In this document: one piece after another, positions 1-7,693 of the stretch
Layout: each line of letters starts with the position of its first letter
Position numbering within the stretch: position 1 is the stretch's first letter
Assembly (NCBI GenBank): GCA_028277795.1
Contig: JANQFP010000121.1
Location: 1-37,533 of the forward strand
Length of the DNA stretch: 37,533 bases
From: Rhodospirillales bacterium
Lineage (GTDB): Bacteria > Pseudomonadota > Alphaproteobacteria > Rhodospirillales > JANQFP01
Direction: 5' to 3'
Translations under genes and position numbers: made by a program
Notes under the pieces: model-generated
Seen by the model: the letters and a program-made list of their open reading frames with translations, nothing else
Database searches by the model: none
Told to the model about the DNA's origin: nothing

Positions 1-228
1 ATGGCACCCATACGACGGCCGTCCGAGGTCATCCGGCCAGGCGCGCGGCGCGCCGTGATGCTGGAGCATCACAAGCGCCGCGCAACGCCGCCGGGGGGAT
101 CGGAAGGCAGCCCGCAGGGTCGTGTTTCCCGCTTCCTCGGGGCGTCGAACGCGCTGGACGATGGACAGCCATCGCCTGCACGCGCCCTCCTGCCGAGGAA
201 GCGGGAAACACGATCGTATGGGTGCCAT
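1..228. repeat. Branched inverted-repeat (palindromic) element at window start
   Basis: Seen directly: bases 1-15 are the exact reverse complement of 214-228, and 120-140 are the exact reverse complement of 193-213. The right arm 193-228 is continuous, while the left arm is split by 104 bases (16-119). That insert folds on itself: 43-51 pairs with 75-83 and 55-62 pairs with 65-72. The loop of the 21-bp stem holds CGATGG (159-164) against CCATCG (169-174). The whole element can form a Y shape with a 15-bp closing stem and two hairpins. No convincing gene lies inside; an open frame running across it is explained by the GC bias and the repeat. It could be a MITE-like element, a structured RNA or an assembly fold-back, since it begins at base 1 and may extend outside. 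Confidence 0.75.
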
Positions 229-245
229 TTGTCTGATTTGGACCA

Positions 246-701
246 CTAGAACTGGTGCTTCATGGTCTCGGGCGGCGGCCCCGGCGGCGTGCGGTTCACC
301 CAATAGGTCCCGACCTTCGGATCGAACCTCAGAAGGAGCGACTCCCGACCCATCAGCCGCCGGATCAGGGCGATCGGCGTGACGACCAGGAAGAACACGA
401 CTCCCATGACGATCGGATTGACGATCCGACCGAGAAGCACACCGAGTCCCATCCAGAGCCAGTTCAATGGCGCCAGCCTTCTGGGCGCCGCCAGCGCCAC
501 CCCGAGAAACGCACCGGCCACGGCCAAGGACCAGATCCGCGGCGCGGCCCAGGCGCCGGGCTCGGCCCACGCGCCCGGATCGAGCAGCGCGCCGGTCAGC
601 GGCCACAGCCCGATGATCAGGAACACGGCGGCCAGGACCAGTCCGAAACCCCGGTCGGACGACCCCTTGACCGCGTGCGTGCGATGCGGCGCGTCATGCA
701 T
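246..701 (-). CDS. SxtJ-family small membrane protein
   Basis: The product is 151 residues. After a short polar N-terminus there are four hydrophobic stretches, at about 19-40, 54-72, 79-96 and 97-113. A basic segment and a soluble tail with RFDPKVGTYWVNR follow. This layout and the tail (a short soluble motif describing Y-W in a proline-rich end) match the SxtJ family of small membrane proteins, named after a saxitoxin-cluster gene but widespread in bacteria with unknown function. The start was set at the ATG at 701, just before the first membrane segment; a longer upstream open frame only covers the antisense of the next gene. It diverges from the methyltransferase gene at 868. No function is inferred beyond membrane location. 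Confidence 0.7.
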   Translation of the reverse strand: MHDAPHRTHAVKGSSDRGFGLVLAAVFLIIGLWPLTGALLDPGAWAEPGAWAAPRIWSLAVAGAFLGVALAAPRRLAPLNWLWMGLGVLLGRIVNPIVMGVVFFLVVTPIALIRRLMGRESLLLRFDPKVGTYWVNRTPPGPPPETMKHQF

Positions 702-867
702 GAAGACGGTCCCGGCCAGCCTCGGATGCGCGGTCTTCCCACCGCCGACCTTATGACTGTCGGTCTCGTGTCGGCCCAATACAAGCTGATATCTTTGCGC
801 GGCGAAGCCCGATCCGGGCGCGGCCTTTCGGGGCGCGGCCGGGAGTCCCGATGCGGAGCGAACCCCC

Positions 868-1629
868 ATGACCGAGGATGAACGCCTTTTCGAGGTCTTC
901 CTGGACGTCCAGCGCGGCCTGCCAAGGCAGGGACCGGGCTGCGACGCGAGCACCCTGCAGGCGTTGTCCTTGTGCGCCGGGCTGCCCGAGCGGCCACACG
1001 TCCTGGATATCGGCTGCGGGCCCGGCATGCAGACCGTGGCCCTGGCCAAGGCCCTCGACGGCCCCGTCACCGCCGTCGACCTGTTCCCGGAATATCTGGA
1101 GGCGTTGCGGGCCCGCGCCTCGGCCGCGGGCGTCGCCGACCGCATCAAGACCGTCGCCGGAGACATGACCGCGCTGCCGTTCGCGGCCGGGTGCTTCGAC
1201 CTGATCTGGGCCGAGGGCTCGGCCTATATCATGGGCGTCACCGACGCCCTGGCGGCCTGGAAGCGGCTCCTCAGGCCCGGCGGCTTCTTCGCGTTCACCG
1301 AACTGGTGTGGTTGCGGCCCGACCCGCCGGCCGAAGTGGCCGCGTTCTTCGCCGACGAGTACCCGGCCATGACCGACATCGAAGGCGTTTCGGCGACCAT
1401 CCGGGCCGGCGGGTACGCGCTGCTGGGCCAATTCACGCTGCCCGGGTCCGCGTGGTGGGACCACTACTACGGGCCGCTCGCCGCCAAGCTGCCGGCGCTC
1501 GACCGGACCTACGCCGGGGACGACGACGCCCTCGGCGTCATCGAGTCGACCCGCCGCGAGATCGAGATGCGCCGGCGGTTTCCGGAGTGGTACGGCTACG
1601 CGTTCTTCGTCGGTCGAAGCGCCGCGTAG
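868..1629 (+). CDS. Class I SAM-dependent methyltransferase
   Basis: The product is 253 residues with a class I Rossmann methyltransferase core. Motif I is VLDIGCGPGMQT (about 45-56), followed by the acidic end of strand 2 (TAVDLF), a GDM motif (about 97) and the strand 4 segment FDLIWAEG. The post-core LLRPGGFFAFTEL is typical of the UbiE/Methyltransf_11 group. The C-terminal third has a WWDHYYGPL segment, which in relatives forms a lid over the substrate site. The acceptor cannot be read from sequence; the family acts on small molecules such as quinone precursors. The ATG at 868 follows the divergent control region shared with the SxtJ-like gene. Confidence 0.85.
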   Translation: MTEDERLFEVFLDVQRGLPRQGPGCDASTLQALSLCAGLPERPHVLDIGCGPGMQTVALAKALDGPVTAVDLFPEYLEALRARASAAGVADRIKTVAGDMTALPFAAGCFDLIWAEGSAYIMGVTDALAAWKRLLRPGGFFAFTELVWLRPDPPAEVAAFFADEYPAMTDIEGVSATIRAGGYALLGQFTLPGSAWWDHYYGPLAAKLPALDRTYAGDDDALGVIESTRREIEMRRRFPEWYGYAFFVGRSAA

Positions 1630-1677
1630 GCGCCGCCCGTCAAGAACCTATCGCCATCAATGGGTCCGGGAGGCTCT

Positions 1678-1692
1678 TGGCAAACTTTGCCA
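1678..1692. promoter_or_regulatory. Candidate ParD operator (perfect palindrome)
   Basis: TGGCAAA-C-TTTGCCA is a perfect 7-bp inverted repeat, followed by AAATATGCCA. It lies about 40 bases upstream of the parD start in an otherwise GC-rich gap. ParD-type antitoxins are ribbon-helix-helix proteins that autorepress by binding such palindromes. The assignment of ParD to this site is inference from position and symmetry. Confidence 0.6.
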
Positions 1693-1731
1693 AAATATGC
1701 CATGATCACGTGCCCGAAACGGAGGTGTGCC

Positions 1732-1965
1732 ATGGCGACGATGAACGTTTCCCTGCCTGACCCAATGCGCGAGTGGGTGGACGCCCAGGTGAGAGGCGGC
1801 CAGTACGCCAACGCCAGCGACTACATCCGCGACCTGATCCGCCACGACCAGCGGCGCCAACAGGAATTGCGGGCAGCCATCGAAGAAGGCCTGAGCAGTG
1901 GGCGAAGTGGTCGCAAGGTCGAGGACATCATGGCGGCCGCCAAGGCCCGGCCGCGGAATGGCTGA
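1732..1965 (+). CDS. parD: ParD-type ribbon-helix-helix antitoxin
   Basis: The product is 77 residues. It begins MATMNVSLPDPMREWVD, the N-terminal beta strand of ParD-like ribbon-helix-helix proteins, and continues with the helix segment GGQYANASDYIRDLIR. The basic, flexible C-terminal half (from about residue 40) is the part that wraps the toxin in the family. The ATG at 1732 was chosen because GGAGGTG (1721-1727) sits at the right distance; an earlier in-frame start has no such site. Its stop overlaps the start of parE by 8 bases, so the pair is translationally coupled. The palindrome at 1678-1692 is the probable autoregulatory operator. Confidence 0.92.
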   Translation: MATMNVSLPDPMREWVDAQVRGGQYANASDYIRDLIRHDQRRQQELRAAIEEGLSSGRSGRKVEDIMAAAKARPRNG

Positions 1966-2251
1966 GTATGTCCTATCCAACAAGGCCGACGCGGACCTGG
2001 AAGAGATCTACGCCTATTCCCACCGGACATTCGGTGAGGCCCGGGCCGACGCCTATTTCCTCTCGCTACGGGACTGCCTTCAAACCCTGGCCGACAATCC
2101 GCGCCTGGGCCGCCACGCCGATCATCTTCATGCGGGGCTCCGTTGCCATAGCCACGGCCGACATCTGATCTATTACCTGATCGAGCGGCCGGGTGTCTTC
2201 GTGGTCCGCGTGCTGCATGAAGCGATGGACGCTCCCCAGCACTTCGATTGA
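1958..2251 (+). CDS. parE: ParE-type toxin (RelE/ParE superfamily)
   Basis: The product is 97 residues with the ParE pattern: LSNKADADLEEIYAYSHRTFGEARADAYF (helical hairpin), then L...L...NPRLGR, then the beta-sheet core LRCHSHGRHLIYYLIE and VVRVLHEAMD at the end. ParE toxins in this family poison DNA gyrase. It is the second gene of the parDE operon and starts inside the last codons of parD. Nothing is missing, so the module looks intact. The surrounding genes are chromosomal housekeeping genes, so a stabilising role on a plasmid is not indicated here. Confidence 0.92.
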   Translation: MAEYVLSNKADADLEEIYAYSHRTFGEARADAYFLSLRDCLQTLADNPRLGRHADHLHAGLRCHSHGRHLIYYLIERPGVFVVRVLHEAMDAPQHFD

Positions 2252-2284
2252 TGAATTGATCGCTCCCCGTGACATAGCCGGGCC

Positions 2285-2303
2285 GACGGTCGGTCGGACC
2301 GTC
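2285..2303 (+). terminator. Small hairpin after parDE, possible terminator
   Basis: GACGGTC-ggtcg-GACCGTC forms a perfect 7-bp stem 34 bases past the parE stop. There is no T-run after it, so intrinsic termination is uncertain. It may only separate the parDE transcript from the convergent cob operon. Confidence 0.3.
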
Positions 2304-2392
2304 TGGCGGAAATCCATGTGCGAAACGTATCCTCGTCGCACACATCTTCGGCGACGGTGAATTGGATGAGTGCTTCCGCGGGTCTCGTGCCC

Positions 2393-3028
2393 CTACCGGC
2401 ACGGCATGTTGACCCCGGCCACCCGCCAGGCCTCGCCCCGACCGTGGAGGAAGCCGCCGGCCATGTGGTCGATGCGGGTCAGGGACAGGGTATCGACGAC
2501 CACCGCCAGAGCGTGCTCGGGGTCCAGGCCCAGGGCGAGGGCGAGGGCGGCGCGGATGGTGCCGCCGTGGGTGACGGCGACAATGTCGCGGCCCGCATGG
2601 GCCTCGGTGAGGCGATGGACGGCCGGGCCGACGCGCGCCATCAGGTCGGCGAAGCTCTCGCCGCCGGGCGGGGCGGTGCGCGCCGGGGCGCGCCAGAAGG
2701 CCTGCCGCACCGGGTCGGCGGCGGCGTGGAACTCGGCCCAGGTGGTGCCCTGCCATTGGCCGAAGTCCTGTTCGTCCAGGTCAGGTTCGGCCACCGGCTC
2801 GGGACCCGAGAGGCCGGCGGCGGCGATGGCGGCGGCGGTTTCCCGGGTGCGGCTGAGATTGCTGGTCAGCCACACCGCGCCGGCCGGCAGCGTCGCCGCC
2901 AGGGCGGTGAACGCCGCCGTATCCGAGGTATCGCACTGGACGTCGCGGGCGCCGTAGATGCGGCCGTCGGGGTTGGGCACGGGGGCGTGACGCACCCACC
3001 ACCAGCGGGTGACCGGGGCGTCGGTCAC
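2393..3028 (-). CDS. cobC: Histidine phosphatase, probable alpha-ribazole phosphatase
   Basis: The product is 211 residues of the histidine phosphatase (phosphoglycerate mutase-like) superfamily. The catalytic RHA motif is in WWVRHAPV (about 11-18), followed by LTSNLSRTRETA (second arginine region), the acidic LDEQDFGQWQG, and the second catalytic histidine in VTHGG (about 152-156). CobC of the Salmonella naming removes the 5' phosphate from alpha-ribazole phosphate or adenosylcobalamin phosphate at the end of nucleotide-loop assembly. The role is inferred from direct coupling to cobS: its GTG start overlaps the cobS stop by 4 bases. A general phosphatase is possible from sequence alone. Note that cobC means a different enzyme in the Pseudomonas denitrificans naming. 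Confidence 0.82.
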   Translation of the reverse strand: MTDAPVTRWWWVRHAPVPNPDGRIYGARDVQCDTSDTAAFTALAATLPAGAVWLTSNLSRTRETAAAIAAAGLSGPEPVAEPDLDEQDFGQWQGTTWAEFHAAADPVRQAFWRAPARTAPPGGESFADLMARVGPAVHRLTEAHAGRDIVAVTHGGTIRAALALALGLDPEHALAVVVDTLSLTRIDHMAGGFLHGRGEAWRVAGVNMPCR

Positions 3029-3807
3029 GCGACTGCCGCCACGGCGATCAGGGCCGCCATCTCGGCCACCTGCTGGGCCGCCCCGAGGACGTCGCCCGTG
3101 TGACCGCCGATGCGCCGATAGGCCAGCACGGCCACAACCGCGGCACCGAGCACGGCGGCCACCGCCAGGGCCGCGGCGGCCGGCGGCGCCAGGGTCACCG
3201 CCGCCACGACCACCGCCAAGGCCGCCGCCGCCGTGACCGAGACGATGCCGGGACGGCCCGCCGTCGCCGCCAGCCCGTCGGTGCGGGCCGGCGGGAGGCC
3301 CCGCATCAGCGCCGGCAGGGCCGCCCGCGAAACGACGGCGGCGGCGATCAGGGCCAGCGCCGCGCTGTTCGCGTCGGGCAGTCCGGTCAGCGCCGCGGCG
3401 CGGAGCCCGACGCTCAGGATCAGCGCCAAGACCCCGAACGCCCCGATGTGGCTGTCGTGCATGATCCGCAGGACGTCGGCGCGGGTCCGGCCGCCGCCCA
3501 GGCCGTCGGCGGTGTCGGCCAGGCCGTCCTCGTGGAGGGCGCCTGTGAGCAGGGCCATGGCGCCGATGGCCGCCAGGGCCCCGACCAGCGGGGGCAGCCC
3601 CAGCCACGCGGCGCCCATCAGGACTCCGGCCCCCGCACCGCCGACCACGGCGCCGACCACCGGAAACGCCCAGGCGGCACGGGCCAGCCCGCCGCCCCCG
3701 GCGGCCGGCAGCGGGATGCGGGTGAGGAAGACCGCCGCGCCGTGGAGGTCACGGCCGAGGCCGCCGATCACGCCGGGGTTGGTGGACAGATTGTGAAAAA
3801 CAGCCAT
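3025..3807 (-). CDS. cobS: Adenosylcobinamide-GDP ribazoletransferase (cobalamin synthase)
   Basis: The product is 260 residues and very hydrophobic. The N-terminal FLTRIPLP and later GALHEDGLADTADGLGG are hallmark segments; the acidic motif binds metal at the membrane active site. RIMHDSHIGAFGV follows, then several Ala/Val-rich helices and a final RRIGGHTGDVLGAAQQVAE. CobS joins adenosylcobinamide-GDP to alpha-ribazole (phosphate) in the inner membrane. The ATG at 3807 starts just before the motif-bearing N-terminus; longer frames upstream are antisense to cobT. It is transcribed away from cobT and coupled to the phosphatase gene. It is called cobV in the P. denitrificans naming. Confidence 0.95.
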   Translation of the reverse strand: MAVFHNLSTNPGVIGGLGRDLHGAAVFLTRIPLPAAGGGGLARAAWAFPVVGAVVGGAGAGVLMGAAWLGLPPLVGALAAIGAMALLTGALHEDGLADTADGLGGGRTRADVLRIMHDSHIGAFGVLALILSVGLRAAALTGLPDANSAALALIAAAVVSRAALPALMRGLPPARTDGLAATAGRPGIVSVTAAAALAVVVAAVTLAPPAAAALAVAAVLGAAVVAVLAYRRIGGHTGDVLGAAQQVAEMAALIAVAAVA

Positions 3808-3899
3808 AGCGCGCCGGATTTTTCTGCGGACGGCCCGGTTATCGGGTATATGGAGAGGGGAGTCACAAGAAAAATCCGGTTCGTGCACGGAGCGCCACC

Positions 3900-4931
3900 G
3901 TGACCCCTCGCGCCCCCATCCAAACCTTCGACGATATACGCGGCCTGCTCGCCGATCTGCCGGGGCCCGACGGCACGGCCTGGCTGCGCACCTGGGAGCG
4001 CGAGCCCCTGCTGACCAAACCGCCCGGGTCCCTGGGCCGCCTGGAAGCGGTCGCCGCCTGGCTCGCCGCCTGGCAGGGCCGCCATCCGCCGCGCATGGAG
4101 CGGCCGACGGCGGTGGTGTTCGCCGGCAACCACGGGGTGACGGCGCAGAACATCTCATCCTATCCGCCGGCGGTCACGGCCCAGATGGTGGGCAACTTCG
4201 AGGCCGGCGGCGCGGCGATCAATCAGTTGTGCAGCGTCTTCGGGGTGGACCTGCGGGTCCAGGCCATGGACCTGGAGCGCCCGACCCGCGACTTCACCGA
4301 AGCGCCGGCCATGGACGAGGACGAGTGCGTGGCCGCCTTCAACGCCGGCCTTGCGGCGGTGGACGCCGACGCCGACGTGCTGTGCCTGGGCGAGATGGGC
4401 ATCGGCAACACCACCGCCGCCGCCGCCATCTGCCACGCCCTCCACGGCGGTGCGGCCGCCGACTGGACGGGCCCGGGGACCGGCCTCGCCGGCGAAGAGT
4501 TGACCCGCAAGACCGAGGTGGTGGCGGGCGCGGTGCGGCGCCACGGCGACGGCGCCGACGGACTGGAGGTCCTGCGCCGGTTCGGCGGCCGGGAGCTGGC
4601 GGCCATCGCCGGCGCCGTGGTCGGGGCGCGCCTGGTCCGGGTGCCGGTGCTGCTGGACGGGTATGTGTGCACGGCGGCGGCGGCCCCTCTGGCCGCCCTC
4701 GCGCCGGGGGCCCTCGACCATTGCCAGGTCGGCCACACCTCGGCCGAGCCCGGACACGCGCGGCTGCTCGAGCGTCTCGACAAGACTCCTCTGCTGCACC
4801 TCGCCATGCGCCTGGGCGAGGCCTCGGGCGCGGTGCTGGCGGTGCCCGTGTTGCGGGCCGCCGCGGCCTGCCACGCCGGCATGGCCACCTTCGCCGAGGC
4901 CGGGGTCTCCGACCGACCCGATGCCTCGTAG
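3900..4931 (+). CDS. cobT: Nicotinate-nucleotide--dimethylbenzimidazole phosphoribosyltransferase
   Basis: The product is 343 residues, the usual length of the family. Landmarks in order are LTKPPGSLGRLE (about 37-48), VVFAGNHGVTAQNISSYP, GGAAINQL, LGEMGIGNTTAAAAI, and the C-terminal MATFAEAGVSD, which carries the conserved acid. The enzyme makes alpha-ribazole-5'-phosphate from dimethylbenzimidazole and nicotinate mononucleotide, feeding CobS. The start is a GTG at 3900; 92 bases separate it from the divergent cobS start, so the two arms of the cluster probably share a control region. I see no cobalamin riboswitch in that gap. Its 3' end overlaps a possible earlier start of the next gene. 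Confidence 0.95.
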   Translation: MTPRAPIQTFDDIRGLLADLPGPDGTAWLRTWEREPLLTKPPGSLGRLEAVAAWLAAWQGRHPPRMERPTAVVFAGNHGVTAQNISSYPPAVTAQMVGNFEAGGAAINQLCSVFGVDLRVQAMDLERPTRDFTEAPAMDEDECVAAFNAGLAAVDADADVLCLGEMGIGNTTAAAAICHALHGGAAADWTGPGTGLAGEELTRKTEVVAGAVRRHGDGADGLEVLRRFGGRELAAIAGAVVGARLVRVPVLLDGYVCTAAAAPLAALAPGALDHCQVGHTSAEPGHARLLERLDKTPLLHLAMRLGEASGAVLAVPVLRAAAACHAGMATFAEAGVSDRPDAS

Positions 4932-4956
4932 GGACCCGGCGCGGACGTCCCCCGGC

Positions 4957-6357
4957 ATGATCCGCATCGCCCTCGCCGTCGTCGCCCTGATGTCGCTGCC
5001 GGGGCTCGCCGGCTGCGCGTGGTGGGAGGAGGCCAAGGACAGCGTCCTCATCGCCCCGCTGAGCGAGACCCTGGAGGCGTTCGACGGGGCGGCGGCGCAA
5101 CACCAGCGGGACGCGGTCCTGCACGACTACGGCGGTCTTTACGACGACCCGGACCTGGCCGACTACGTGACGGACCTGGGACAGGCGCTGCTGGCGGCGG
5201 CGGGCGGGACGACAGACCGCTATACCTTCGCCGTGCTCAACGACGCCCGGGCCGAGGCCTTCGCCCTGGGTGACGGCTCGGTGTTCGTCACCCGCGGGCT
5301 GCTCGCCCTGGCCGTTGGCGACGGGGATGTGGCCGCGGCCCTGGCCCGCGCCTTGGCCGCGGCCCCGGTCGCCGAGGTCGGGCCGCCCGACAACCTGGGT
5401 CTGCGGGTGTTGGCCGCCCTCGACCAGGAGGGGGACGCGGCGCCGAGCGTGCTCGACGCCGCCGGGGCCGCTGACCAGCCGGCGGAGACCGGTGACCAGC
5501 GCGCCGCTGCCATGCTCTCCGCCGCCGGCCACGACCCGCTGGCGCTGCTGGCCTTGGCCAGCCGCATGGACGCCTATGCCCGGCTCGACGCCGAAGCGGC
5601 GGACGACGGCGCGACGGTCCGGGGCCCCGACGAGGCCGCCGCCGCCGGCGACGACGCGGCGGCCCCCGCGGCGGCCGACCGCGACGCCTACCTGGCGCGC
5701 ATCGACGGCCTCATGTTCGGCGACGACCCGGCCCTGGGGACCCGCCGCGGCCGCTACTACGTCCACCCGGACCGGCGCATCCGCGTCAAGGTGCCGCCCG
5801 GCTTCGGGGTCGCCCGCCTGGCCCGGGGCATCGCCGCCGAGGGACCGGAGGGCTCCGCCATGGCCTTCGACTGGCTGGACGCCCGGGCGGCCGGGGAAAC
5901 CCTGGGGCTGGTCGCCTATCTGAAGACCCGCTGGGGCCGCAAGTTGACCCTCCAGGACGTGGAGAGGATTCGCGTCAACGACATGGAGGCGGCCACCGGA
6001 CGTTCGTACCTGATCACCCGACAGGGGCGGATGGACCTGCGCCTGGTCGTGGTCCGCGATCCCGAGGACCGCATCTATCGCCTGCTGTTCGTCACCCCGC
6101 CGGCGGTGACCGGCCTGTTGACCGCCGAGATGCAGCGCACCACCTACAGCATCCGCCGCCTGTCCCTGGCCGAGGCGGCGGCCGTCAAGCCGCTGCGCAT
6201 CCGCGTCGTCGCCAAGGCGGTCGGCGAGACGCCGGCCGACCTGGCCGCCCGCATGGCGGTGCCGGCACATCGCCGGGCGTGGTTCGAGCTCCTCAATGGC
6301 ATCGCCCCCGGCCAGGCCCTGGCCCCCGGCCGCCGGGTCAAGGTGGTGGCGGATTGA
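4957..6357 (+). CDS. M48-like lipoprotein with degenerate protease site
   Basis: The product is 466 residues. The signal peptide ends in lipobox LAGC (Cys20). The next part follows the M48 family: YGGLYDDPDLADYVTDLG, then FAVLNDARAEAFALGDG and VFVTRGLLALA. Where the family has its zinc-binding HEXXH, this protein reads AAALARALAAAP, and the downstream EXXXD third-ligand region reads ETGDQRAAAML. The tail is the usual non-catalytic extension of alphaproteobacterial members, ending in a LysM-like VGETPADLAARM...PGRRVKVV. It is therefore probably a non-proteolytic, outer-membrane-anchored relative. The ATG at 4957 gives a normal lipoprotein signal; an in-frame ATG at 4921 overlaps cobT and would add 12 residues. 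The frame is open throughout, so the loss is by substitution, not truncation. Confidence 0.8.
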   Translation: MIRIALAVVALMSLPGLAGCAWWEEAKDSVLIAPLSETLEAFDGAAAQHQRDAVLHDYGGLYDDPDLADYVTDLGQALLAAAGGTTDRYTFAVLNDARAEAFALGDGSVFVTRGLLALAVGDGDVAAALARALAAAPVAEVGPPDNLGLRVLAALDQEGDAAPSVLDAAGAADQPAETGDQRAAAMLSAAGHDPLALLALASRMDAYARLDAEAADDGATVRGPDEAAAAGDDAAAPAAADRDAYLARIDGLMFGDDPALGTRRGRYYVHPDRRIRVKVPPGFGVARLARGIAAEGPEGSAMAFDWLDARAAGETLGLVAYLKTRWGRKLTLQDVERIRVNDMEAATGRSYLITRQGRMDLRLVVVRDPEDRIYRLLFVTPPAVTGLLTAEMQRTTYSIRRLSLAEAAAVKPLRIRVVAKAVGETPADLAARMAVPAHRRAWFELLNGIAPGQALAPGRRVKVVAD

Positions 6358-6372
6358 CCGCGGGCGCCTCGG

Positions 6373-6876
6373 TCACTCGTCCAACAGCGTGGTCAGGTAG
6401 TCGGTGGCGTCGGCGGTGATGCCGGGGATGGTGCTTTCCCGCGGGCCGGCGACGTTGAGGACCCGCACGCGATGCTCGTCCAGCCACCGGCGCGCCGGCT
6501 CCGGATCGTTGTCCCGATCCAGGTCGACCACCAGCCAGGGGCGGCGCAGCTCGCGGGCGAAATGGATGGTGAGCGCGGTTCCCCCGGTGGGCGCGCCACG
6601 GGTGACGATCAGGGTGGCGTCGGAATCGCGCACATTGAGGCGGGTGCGCACCACGTACTCGTCGCTTTCGCTCTCCTTGACCGGGTAGCGGGCGGGCAGC
6701 GGCCCGTCCTCCGCCCGGCGCCCGCGCGGCACCCAGCCGCCGCAGCCCAGGCCCCGCGCCAGGGCGACGTCTAGCGCCGCCCGATCGACGCCGGTCTGTC
6801 CGCCGGAGACGATCCTGGTGGGATAACGGAGCCCCAATGGAAAACGCCGGGGGCGCCGGCCGGCCGCCGGCGCCAC
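6373..6876 (-). CDS. Putative molybdenum carrier (cpMoCo-like) protein
   Basis: The product is 167 residues. The opening RIVSGGQTGVDRAALDVAL and the mid-protein YPVKESESDEYVVRTRLNVRDSDATLIV, then PTGGTALTIHFA, match the putative molybdenum-cofactor-carrier family (Rossmann-like, related to the YpsA/LOG fold). The biochemical role in bacteria is unsettled; nucleotide or cofactor binding through the GGQTG loop is the family expectation. The start is uncertain: a GTG at 6876 is used, but an internal TTG about 13 residues later would still keep the whole domain. It lies 10 bases after carD on the same strand, so it may be co-transcribed with it. It converges with the M48-like gene. Confidence 0.78.
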   Translation of the reverse strand: MAPAAGRRPRRFPLGLRYPTRIVSGGQTGVDRAALDVALARGLGCGGWVPRGRRAEDGPLPARYPVKESESDEYVVRTRLNVRDSDATLIVTRGAPTGGTALTIHFARELRRPWLVVDLDRDNDPEPARRWLDEHRVRVLNVAGPRESTIPGITADATDYLTTLLDE

Positions 6877-6886
6877 GCCGCCGCGG

Positions 6887-7384
6887 TCACGCCGCGGTCA
6901 GCATCTCTTCCAGCTTCTCGGCGGCGCGGTCCTTGTCGATCTTCTCCACCGCAGCCAGCTCGCAGGCCAGGCGGTCGAGCGCCGCCTCGTAGATCTGGCG
7001 CTCGCTGAAGGACTGGTCGGGCTGGCCCACGTTGCGGTGCAGGTCGCGCACGACCTCGGCGATGGACACCGGGTCGCCGGAATTGATCTTGGCCTCGTAC
7101 TCCTGGGCGCGGCGGCTCCACATGGTCCGCTTGACCCGGGCGCGGCCCTTCAGGGTGGTCAAGGCGCTGTCCATGACCTTGCGCGTGCTCAACCGGCGCA
7201 GCCCGGACGCCCCCGCCTTGGCGGTGGGGACCCGCAGGGTCATGCGGTCGCGGTCGAACGAGATCACGAACAACTGCAACTCGTGCCCGGCAATGGTCTG
7301 TTCCTCGACGCCGACCACCCGGCCAACGCCGTGGGTGGGGTAGACGACGAAGTCGCCGGGTCGAATTTGAAGCTCTTCCGCCAT
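6887..7384 (-). CDS. carD: CarD-family transcription regulator
   Basis: The product is 165 residues. The N-terminal RNA-polymerase-interacting Tudor-like domain begins with IRPGDFVVYPTHGVGRVVGVEEQ and continues through RMTLRVP (about 7-60). The helical C-terminal domain has MWSRRAQEYEAKINSGD and the alanine/glutamate-rich terminal helix. CarD-type proteins bind the beta subunit of RNA polymerase and stabilise open promoter complexes. The ATG at 7384 has GGAG in its leader. A long leader (to 7693) separates it from fdxA upstream, where a terminator for the fdxA transcript lies. The putative molybdenum carrier follows. Confidence 0.93.
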   Translation of the reverse strand: MAEELQIRPGDFVVYPTHGVGRVVGVEEQTIAGHELQLFVISFDRDRMTLRVPTAKAGASGLRRLSTRKVMDSALTTLKGRARVKRTMWSRRAQEYEAKINSGDPVSIAEVVRDLHRNVGQPDQSFSERQIYEAALDRLACELAAVEKIDKDRAAEKLEEMLTAA

Positions 7385-7693
7385 GTTTTTTTATTCTCCA
7401 GACGTCATTTCGGGAGGTTGGGCGGTGTGACTCCTTCTCTCACCCCTGCACACCCGAGTGCCGGTATCAGGGACGGGAAGCAAGTCTGACCGTCGGGGGA
7501 TGTTTGACCCGGGGGGAGCAACCCTGGAAACGTTCCCGTAACAACCAAAACCGGCCCTTCAGCGGCCGGCAAAGGACTTTATAACACGAAATCGGCCAAA
7601 AAAACACCCCCCAACGGACAATCGGGGGTGGATCGACCGTTGGCGCGGTCGCGTCCGAATAGCCCCTGGCCGTCTCCCCGGCGATCCCCGGTC
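7385..7693. other. fdxA-carD intergenic region
   Basis: This 309-base gap holds the carD leader and the fdxA terminator. Besides the strong terminator hairpin at 7605-7630 there is a second hairpin, CCGGCC (7551-7556) with GGCCGG (7564-7569), which on the minus strand is followed by TTTTGG and may back it up. The stretch from 7385 to 7550 presumably contains the carD promoter. No small gene was found on either strand. Confidence 0.6.
7598..7630 (-). terminator. Rho-independent terminator of fdxA
   Basis: On the minus strand the stem CACCCCC/GGGGGTG (7605-7611 with 7624-7630) is followed at once by seven T residues (7598-7604). It lies about 63 bases past the fdxA stop. Stem plus T-run is the classic intrinsic form. 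Confidence 0.85.

Noticed and set aside
1..249. Open frame of 82 codons starting at base 1
   Set aside because: It spans the whole inverted repeat, has no ribosome site in view and no recognisable sequence.
3807..3900. Possible cobalamin riboswitch between cobS and cobT
   Set aside because: The gap is only 92 bases and lacks a B12-box-like sequence; too short for the known aptamer.
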